Positions 9,801-17,700 of a stretch of DNA of 64,000 nucleotides are shown here, in pieces. A program made the position numbers and the translations under genes. Source of the stretch: Microcoleus sp036704825 (GTDB lineage Bacteria > Cyanobacteriota > Cyanobacteriia > Cyanobacteriales > Microcoleaceae); assembly GCA_036704825.1 (NCBI GenBank), contig JAUBSN010000005.1, positions 90,816 to 154,815 on the forward strand, read 5' to 3'. The notes under the pieces were generated by a model that was not told the DNA's origin, did not search any database, and was given only the letters and a program-made list of their open reading frames with translations. Each line of letters begins with the position of its first letter. Position 1 is the first letter of the stretch.

Positions 9801-11489
9801 AACGTAAGCGCCCCCGGCTTTAAGAATACCGAGAATGCCAACAATTGTATTGAGCGATCGCTCGACACAAATTCCCACCAAAACTTCTGGCTTGACGCCG
9901 AGTTTTTGCAGGTAATGCGCGAGTTGATTCGCTCGTTCATTCAGCTCGCGGTAGGTGAGTTTTTGGTCTTCAAATACGACTGCAACCGCATCGGGAGTTC
10001 GATCTACCTGCGCTTCAAAGAATTGATGAATGCAGCGATCGCTCGGATAATCTGCGCGGGTGTCATTCCACTCTACCAACAACTGATGCTGCTCTTTTTC
10101 CCCCAGCAACGGTAGCTTTTCAATCCGCCGATCTGGGTTGGCTGCTATGCCCTCCAGCAACGTCAGAAAATGCCCAGACATCCGATTGATTGTGCCTGCA
10201 TCAAATAAATCTGTACTGTATTCAAACTGACCGCTAATTTCTTCTTGCTTTTCTTCTAAATACAGCGTTAAGTCTACTTTTGCTGTCTGATTCTCAACAT
10301 CTAAAAGAGTGAGATTGAGTCCGGCTATTGATTCTGCCGCAACAGGTGGAGTTTGCAAAACAAAAGCAACTTGGAACAGTGGATTGTAGCTCAAATTTCG
10401 CTCGGGTTGCAACTCTTCAACCAGTTTCTCAAACGGTAAATCCTGGTGAGCGTAAGCTTCTAAACTCACCTCCCGAATGCGATCGAGCAACTGCCGAAAA
10501 GCGATCTCGCCTGACAAATCAGTTCGCAATACCAAAGTATTGACAAAAAACCCGATTAGCCCTTGAATTTCCGCTCTGTTGCGGTTGGCAATGGGAGAGC
10601 CAACGGGGATATCTGCCTGTCCTGTATAGCGATAGAGCAGCGTTTTAAAGGCTGCTAGCAGCGTCATAAACAGGGTGACATTTTCCTGGCGGCTGAGCTT
10701 TTTGAGGGCTGCCGTTAGCGTTTTCGGGATGAGAAATGATTCTTTCGCACCCCGATAGGTTTGGACTGGGGGGCGGGGGCGATCTGCTGGCAATTCCAGC
10801 AAGGGGGGAACGCCACTTAGCTGCTTTTTCCAGTAGTTAAGTTGAGTTTGCAAGCGCTCTCCTACCAGCCATTCTCGCTGCCAAATAGCAAAGTCAGCGT
10901 ACTGGATGGGAAGTTCGGGAAGTGGGGATGGTTTGCCTGTCGAAAAGGCTTGGTAAAGTGCTGCTAATTCTTGCAGGAAAACTCCGATCGACCAGCCATC
11001 AAAAATAATGTGATGCAGCGTTAGCAGCAAGACATATTCCTCAGCATCTAACTGTAGCAAACTAGCTCGCAACAGCGGCCCTTTAGTTAGGTCAAAAGGT
11101 TGGCTAGCTTCTTCTACAGCCAGTTGTTTTACTTTTTCTTCTCGCTCACTTTCCGCCAATTGTTGCAAGTCTAAAACTTGCAGCCCGAAATTTAATTGCT
11201 GACCGACCACCTGCACGGGTTGACCGTCTACAGTGGCAAATGTCGTCCGCAAAGCTTCGTGACGGCGCACAATTTCCTTGAAACTTCGTTCTAGCACTAC
11301 TACATTTAGCCTGCCTTTTAGTAACACAGCCGCCGGCAGGTTGTAAAAAGGGTTTCCCGGTTCCAATTGGTCAATAAACCACAGTCTTTGCTGGGCAAAA
11401 GAAGTGGGAAATGCAAATACTTCTTCTTCGGAAGCATTCGCCGAGTCGCGAGTATCTGTTAGAGGTTTTTCGGAAAAATGCACCGTCAT
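6846..11489 (-). CDS. Nonribosomal peptide synthetase, C-A-PCP-E (predicted D-Ala module)
   Basis: This is a 1547-residue single-module synthetase with an epimerase. The condensation domain (about 25-440) has HHIIFDG at 159-165. The adenylation domain (about 475-975) has the core YTSGSTGRPKG, and its pocket residues read DLFNNALTYK, which I recognise as an alanine code like that of the microcystin synthetase Ala module. The carrier has LGGDSI (Ser1026), the form usual before epimerases. The epimerase (about 1075-1530) carries HHLAVDG at 1209-1215 and the EGHGRE and NYLGQFD motifs. It should load L-Ala and pass D-Ala to the next protein. It lies between the starter NRPS (245 bp upstream) and the two-module NRPS (one base downstream), on the same strand. 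Confidence 0.97.
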   Translation of the reverse strand: MTVHFSEKPLTDTRDSANASEEEVFAFPTSFAQQRLWFIDQLEPGNPFYNLPAAVLLKGRLNVVVLERSFKEIVRRHEALRTTFATVDGQPVQVVGQQLNFGLQVLDLQQLAESEREEKVKQLAVEEASQPFDLTKGPLLRASLLQLDAEEYVLLLTLHHIIFDGWSIGVFLQELAALYQAFSTGKPSPLPELPIQYADFAIWQREWLVGERLQTQLNYWKKQLSGVPPLLELPADRPRPPVQTYRGAKESFLIPKTLTAALKKLSRQENVTLFMTLLAAFKTLLYRYTGQADIPVGSPIANRNRAEIQGLIGFFVNTLVLRTDLSGEIAFRQLLDRIREVSLEAYAHQDLPFEKLVEELQPERNLSYNPLFQVAFVLQTPPVAAESIAGLNLTLLDVENQTAKVDLTLYLEEKQEEISGQFEYSTDLFDAGTINRMSGHFLTLLEGIAANPDRRIEKLPLLGEKEQHQLLVEWNDTRADYPSDRCIHQFFEAQVDRTPDAVAVVFEDQKLTYRELNERANQLAHYLQKLGVKPEVLVGICVERSLNTIVGILGILKAGGAYVPLDPAYPRDRLAFTLEDAQISVLLTQQKLLGILPECSAKVIALDRWEEEQKFSEKSHSDFTFNQQNPSKLAYVIYTSGSTGRPKGVAIEHRSAVAFLHWAKEVFSPEELGGVLASTSICFDLSVFEIFAPLSWGGTAILAENALHLPTLKTAGKVTLINSVPSAIAELLRINGIPETVRTVNLAGEPLPNTLAQQLYQLPHIQKVFNLYGPSEDTTYSTFALIEKGAERMPPIGSPIANTQIYLLDRTLNLVPLGVPGELYIGGAGLARGYLNRPELTAQKFIPNPFSNSPDARLYKTGDRARYLPDGNIEYLGRIDSQVKIRGYRIELGEIEETLKQHRAVRDAVAQARDDTSGNKRLVAYVVLNQDKLPSISNLRGYLQEKLPEYMVPGVFVTLESLPLTPNGKVDRKALPAPDRDRPELEEAFAAPNTAIEKTLAEIWAQVLGLEQVGIDDNFFELGGDSILSIQVISKANQAGLRLTPKQLFQHQTIGQLAAVADTTETKQSEQGLIVGEVPLTPIQHWFFEQNLSEPHHWNQAVLLELQQPLEPALIESVLQELLKHHDALRLRFAGGESGWQQAISHPEKVAVLTCMDLSSLPPEEREAAFQTAAAQLQGSLNLSEGPLLRAALFDLGKHQPNRLLFAIHHLAVDGVSWRILIEDFQTAYGQISRGATVALPPKTTSFKQWAERLQEWARSPELQGEFDYWFALSHQPTSRLPVDFPNAANLVASEKTVSVALSAEETKLLLQEVPAAYRTQINDVLLTALAQAFECWTGNNSLLLDLEGHGREDIFEGVDLSRTIGWFTAVFPVLLKIEKPSDLGATIKSVKEQLRAVPNRGIGCGVLRYLNREIAKKMHILPQAEVSFNYLGQFDQVLPKSSLLMLSSEPSGPIRSPRGNRRYLLEINGFIASSKLQLDWTYSENIHRRESIESFATGFIESLRSLIQHCQSPDAGGCTPSDFAEFKWSQWSQDDLDNITEILGEL

Positions 11490-11490
11490 G

Positions 11491-11589
11491 GGATTTTAGA
11501 TTTGAGATTTTAGATTTTGGATTGACCCCACGGATCGAGTCTATTTCTTGAGGATTTTAGATTTGAGATTTTGGATTGATTCCACGGAT
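11491..11589. repeat. Direct repeat in the gap between two NRPS genes
   Basis: The 245-bp gap at 11490-11734 carries two copies of an AT-rich unit, 11491-11535 and 11552-11589, each made of degenerate GATTTTAGATTT heptads followed by GGATTGA and CCACGGAT. Similar AAAATCT heptads occur at 51881-51914, so this is a dispersed repeat type. The rest of the gap holds low-complexity AATTGGGAATTGG sequence. I see no gene or terminator here, so the NRPS genes may still be co-transcribed. Confidence 0.75.
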
Positions 11590-11734
11590 AAATCAGGGGG
11601 CTTGTACCATCAAGAAATTCTCGGTCATGGGATTGGTAACTGATAATTGGGAATTGGCAATTGGGAATAGAGGATTGCAGCCGATAATTGGGGATTACTT
11701 ATGGGCGATCGGCCGATCGCCCGCGACTCATCAC

Positions 11735-14700
11735 TTATTGCAAAGAGGATAGCGACCTCCGGTACGCCGATCGCGAAACGGGCGCAATCGCGGGTTCTTC
11801 AACGACCGCATTTTTGTTTTTGGCTTCAGAAATATTTTCTGCAAGTACGGCGAGCGATCGTCCTGCAAAAATATCGCACAAAGGCAATTCTATCTGACAA
11901 TATTCTCGTACCTTTGCTGCTAATTGAATTGCCAGCAGCGAATTTCCTCCTAGTTCAAAAAAGTTATCGGCAATACTTAACTGTTCGATGCCGAGAACCT
12001 CACAGCCAATTCTCGCTAACATTGCCTCAATAGGGGTGCGGGGTGCGACAAAAATCTTTTCTTGTTGAATTGCAGCATCCGGTTCAGGCAGTGCCTTGCG
12101 GTTAACTTTGCCGTTCGCCGAAAGCGGCAGTGCGTCCAAAACTATAAATGCAGACGGCACCATATAATCGGGCAGTTTTTCGCTCAGGAATTGGCGCAAT
12201 TCTTCAACCGCAGGGGCAGCATTTTGGTGGGGAACGATATATGCTACTAAGCGCTTTTGACTGTGATTTTCTCCGAATGCGGTGACAATGGATGCTTTGA
12301 CTGCTGGGTGCTCGTTCAAAGCAGCTTCAATTTCTCCTGCTTCGATGCGGAATCCTCGAATTTTAAGGCGGAAATCTTCTCGTCCTAAAAATTCGATATT
12401 GCCGTCAGGGAGGAAGCGCCCTAAATCTCCCGTTCGGTACAAGCGATCGCCCGTGACGGGGTGCGTGAGGCAACTGGCGCGAGTTTTTTCTTCATTCCGC
12501 CAGTATCCTTTTGTCAGTCCAACTCCGGCGCAGCACATTTCCCCTGGCACCCAGACGGGGCAGTCTTCCAGCCTTTCATTCAAAATGTAGTAGCGGGTGT
12601 TTGCGATCGGCTTGCCGTAAGGAATGCTCTTCCAAGAAGGGTCAACAGTTTCTACCGGATACCAAATATTCCAAAGGGTAGTTTCGGTTGGCCCGCCAAC
12701 GCTGACAACGCGACATTCACGGGCGATCGCCCTTAACCTCTGGGGCAAGGTTATCGGTATCCAATCTCCGCCGAGAAACGCCCAGCGCAAGCACTCTGGC
12801 AACACCTCAGAACGTCCGCCAGCGTAATCGAGCAGCATTTCCATCATCGGGGGAACCGAGTTCCAAATGGTGACGCGCTCTTTTACCATCAATTGCGCCC
12901 AGTGAGCGGGGTCTAGCCGTTGTGCGGCATCGGGAATGACGATCGCGCCCCCGGCCGCTAGGATGCCGAAAATATCGTAAACCGACATATCGTGGTGCAG
13001 TGCGGTGACTGCGATCGCGCGATCGCACTCGCCCACATCAAACACTTGGTTGGTCTGAGCGATCGCATTGACTGCACCTCGGTGCGCGATCGCCACGCCT
13101 TTCGGCAAGCCAGTTGAGCCGGAAGTATAAATCACATAAGCTAAATCTTCCGGTTCCTGCACCGCCTCCAAAGCTTCGCTGCTTTCGGCAGCCAATTCGT
13201 CCGTTTCGATACAAAGAAGCCGCACATTTTCCGGCCATTCCCATCGCTGATTTAACTGAGATTGCGTTAAAACAATCTCCACCTCGCCATCAGCCAGCAA
13301 ATACCGCAGCCGCTCTTGTGGTAGCGCCGCATCTACGGGCAAATAAGCTGCCCCGGATGCGAGAATGCCCAGCACAGCGACGATTTGCTCCCATCCTTTT
13401 TCCATAACCACGGCAACCAACTGGTTGGGGCGAGCTCCCAGCTTCCGCAATCGGTGAGCGACTTGATTCGATCGCAGATATAGTTCCTCGTAGGTGAGAG
13501 TGCGATCGCGCGTAATGATGGCGGGTTCGTGCGATCGCGAGGCGACTTGCCGAGCAAACAGTTCGTGCAGCAATACATCGGGAATGGGTGCTTCGATGCC
13601 GTTAGCGACGGGTTGCTGCTGCAACTGCGCCTCTTCTTGCCAAGCTGACTCCTCGGTGGCGAGGCGCTGCAACAGGCGACAGTAGGCGTCAAACATATCG
13701 TCGATCAGCCCTTGGGGGAAGAGTTCTTCCACCGCATCCCAGTTCAAGAATAGAGTGCCGCCAGCTTCGCTGTACTGATTGTCTATCCAAACTTGGGGAG
13801 TTTGACCGACGACGTAAACAACCTCTCCGATTTCTGCGATCGCGGCCAGTATGGAAGAATCGCTTTGTCCGGGGTTGTTCTGCGGATTAGTCGTGAATAC
13901 CACTGGCATCGGTGCCGCCGATGTTCTTCCCAGCAGTTGCGTCAATTCTCGCAGAACGCGCACGCCGCTGACGTACTGGTGCTCTAAATCGTGCCAAAGC
14001 TGCTGAGTCAGGCGTTTCGCCCGAACTTCAAAACTTTCTCGGCGCGAGTTGTCTACCTCCAGCAAAGTAAACGAGGCAAACTCGCCGATAATGTCGTTGA
14101 CTTGCGGGTGCAGCGAAAGGCGATTGAAGCGCGGCACGTTGAGGGTAAACCGAGGGCTTTTGCTCCACAGGCCCAGAACTTCGGCATAAGCAGCCAGTAA
14201 AACGCCTGTCGGAGAAAGTGCCGATCGCGCGGCTCTGGCTTTAAGTTTTTTCCAGGTTTCCGGCTCTAACTGAGCGCTCCTGCGCTTGAAGCGAGGCTGT
14301 GTCAGGGAACTCGGATGCAAGGCTAAGGGGAGTTCGGGCGCTGGCGGCAGAGTGGCGAGGCGATTTTTCCAATACTCTAAAGATTGCTGGAAAAATGGGG
14401 AATCTTGGAGCGCGATCGCAGCTAAAACGTAGTCGCGGAATGACAGTTGCAAAGGCGCGACCGCTGCGTTGGGATTGCGGTAAAACCTCACCAAATCTCC
14501 GAAGAGAATTTGATAGCTCCAACCGTCAATGCACAAGGCGTCAATGCTGACGTGCAAGCGGATGCGGCGATCGAAAAGAAGCGAGGCGCGAATCTCGAAA
14601 AGCGGCCAGCGATCGAGCGGTAACACTTGGTGAGACAGGGTTTCGCGAATTGCTTCGAGTTGGGAATTCACCGCCTCTGGGCTTTGTCCGCGCAAATCTA

Positions 14701-17700
14701 ATACGGGAATTGCATAAGCTGGCACTGTTTCTAAAATTTGCTGTTGCCCGTCTGGATGGACGATCGCGCGCAGCATATCGTGGCGTTCCACCAATCGCTG
14801 CCACGCCAGGCTAAACCGCTCTAAATCTATATCGTCGCCTTCAATTTCTACATAGCCGTGAATGGCGACATTCCCCATTTCAAAAAAGCTATTTCTCCCG
14901 ATCCAGTACGCCTGCTGCATTTCGTTGAGGGGAAATGGTTTGTAGCGATTTTGACGATCGGGGACGATTTCCGGCAGTTGCACAATGGCGCAGGGTTCGA
15001 TCGCCTGCTGCGCTTTAGCAATGGCGATCGCTACAGCCAAACTTTCCACCGTCGGGGATTGAAACAAACTGCGCAGCGGCAACTCTACCTGAAACGCTGC
15101 TCGAACTTTAGCAATCAGTTGCGTTGCTAGCAGGGAATGTCCTCCCAACTCAAAGAAATTGTCGCCAATTCCTATTTGTTTGACGCCGAGAACCTGACTC
15201 CAAATTTCAGCGAGTAACTGTTCTTCCCGAGTGCGAGGTGCAGAAGCTGCGTTTAATTCCGATCTTTCTACATCCGGCGCTCTGAGCGATCGGCGATCGA
15301 TTTTTCCATTAGATGTTAAAGGCAGAGCCTCTAGCAGCACGAAGGCTGAAGGAATCATGTATTGTGGCAGCTTTTCTTTGATAAAGCCGCGCAGTTTGCT
15401 AATTAAAGATGGCTGCTCAGTGCTTAATTCTGAGCTAGAAACGATATAAGCTACCAAGCGGTTTTCGCCTGAATTATCTTCCCCAAGCAGCACTACACTT
15501 TCCCGCACTTCTGGATGCTGGCTCAGTACCGCTTCAATCTCGCCCAGTTCAATTCGGAAACCGCGAATTTTGACTTGATTGTCGCTGCGGCCTAAAAATT
15601 CAATCGTTCCATCTGGCAGGTAGCGGGCAATATCTCCTGTGTTGTACAACCGCGCCCCGATTTCCTGACTGAAGGGATGGGGAATAAACTTTTGGGCAGT
15701 TAGTTCGGGTAGGTTCAAATAGCCTCTGGATAACCCAGCGCCGCCGATATACAGTTGGCCCAAAACGCCTGCAGGAACCGGCTGCAAATTTGCGTCCAGA
15801 ATGTAGAGCTGGGTGTTGGGAAGAGGGCGACCGATCGGGATCGAACCGCGCTTTGATGCAACGGATTTTACCGGATGGATGGCTGTCCAGACAGTGGCTT
15901 CTGTGGGGCCGTAAAAGTTCCACAGGGGGACGTTCCACTCAAGCAACTCAGAAGCGAGTTCTGCAGGCAAAGCTTCTCCGCCGCACATAATTAGGCGCAC
16001 GCTCCATTTTGGCTCGCCACCGGCAGTTTTTTGAGCGTCAATCAGTTGGCGAATTGCTGAAGGAGTTTGATTGAGAATGGTAACTCGCTCTGTGCACAGC
16101 AATTGGTAAAAAGCCGAGGGCGATTGAGTCACTTCGAGAGGGACGATAACCAGCTTGCAGCCGTGAACGAGCGCTCCCCAAATTTCCCAGACGGAGAAGT
16201 CGAAAGCGTAAGAGTGAAAAACAGTCCAAGCGTCGCGATCGCTAAAATTAAATACGGGGTAAGTGGCTGCAAAAAGATGAACGGCGCTGCGATGGTTGAC
16301 TTGAACGCCCTTGGGTTTCCCTGTCGAACCTGACGTATAGATTACATAAGCGAGACAATCGGATGTTACATCGCTCAAACAATTTTCTTTGCTTTCTCGC
16401 GCGATGTTTTCCCAGTCTGAATCAAGGAAAACTACACTCTGCGCCCGATCGCGAATCTTCTCCTCTAAATGCGACTGCGCCAGCAGCACTTGAACCTTGG
16501 CATCCGACCGCATGAAGCTCAAGCGTTCGCTTGAATACGCCGGATCGAGCGGAACATAAGCGCCGCCAGCCTTAATAATTCCCAGCAATCCCACCACCAT
16601 TTCTAGGGAGCGACCGACATAAATTCCGACGCGGACTTCAGGTTTTACACCGAGTTTTTGCAGGTAGTGCGCGACTTGATTTGCTCGTTCATTCAGTTGG
16701 CGGTAGGTGAGTTTTTGGTCTTCAAATACGACTGCAATGGCATCGGGATTTCGATCGACCTGCGCTTCAAATAATTGGTGAATGGTGGAATCTTTTGGAT
16801 AATCGACTTGCGTATTATTCCACTCAACTAGCAGTTGATGCCGTTCGCGATCGCTCAACAATGGCAACTCACAAATGCGCGTGTCGGCATTGGCGATAAT
16901 TCCTTCGAGCAAAATCTGAAAATGCCCGTGCATCCGCGCGATCGTGCTGGGTTGGAACAAATTCGTGCTGTACTCCCACGTCGCTATCAACCCCCGATCG
17001 GTTTCTTCCAAAAATAGCATCAAGTCGAAATTAGCCGTGCCGGTATCAATTTCGTGGGAATTTAGGGTCAGCCCTGGCAATTCTAGAGTCTGCGTCAAGC
17101 CGTTTTGCAAGGCAAACCCCACTTGAAACAGCGGCGAGTAGCTCAAATCTCGATCGGGCTGCAACTCCTCGACCAGCTTCTCAATCGGTACATCTTGATG
17201 GGCGTAAGCGCCTAATGCTACTTCTCGCACGCTTCTTAGCAACTCTCGAAAAGTCTGATTTCCATTTAAGTCAGACCGCAGCACTAAAGTATTGACAAAA
17301 AATCCAATTAATGCTTCTATATCGCGAAGATTGCGGCTGGCAATGGGAGAGCCAACTAAAATATCTGTCTGCCCCGTGTAGCGGTAAAGCAGCGTCTTGA
17401 AAGCTGCCAGCAACGTCATAAATGGGGTGGCTTTTTCTTGCTGGCCCAACCCGGCCAGCGCCAAGCTCAAATATGAGGGCAACTCCCAAGTTTCTCTCGC
17501 ACCCTGGAACGTTTGAACGGCGGGGCGAGGAAAGTCGGTTGGTAAATTTAGAACCGGCAAGCTGCCGCTTAACTGCTGCTTCCAGTAAGCCAGTTGCGTC
17601 TCTAATATTTCTCCTTGCAACTGCTGGCGCTGCCATGCGGCAAAGTCGGCGTATTGAATTGGCAGCGGGGAAAGCAAGGGTAAATCATTGCTAGCAAAAG

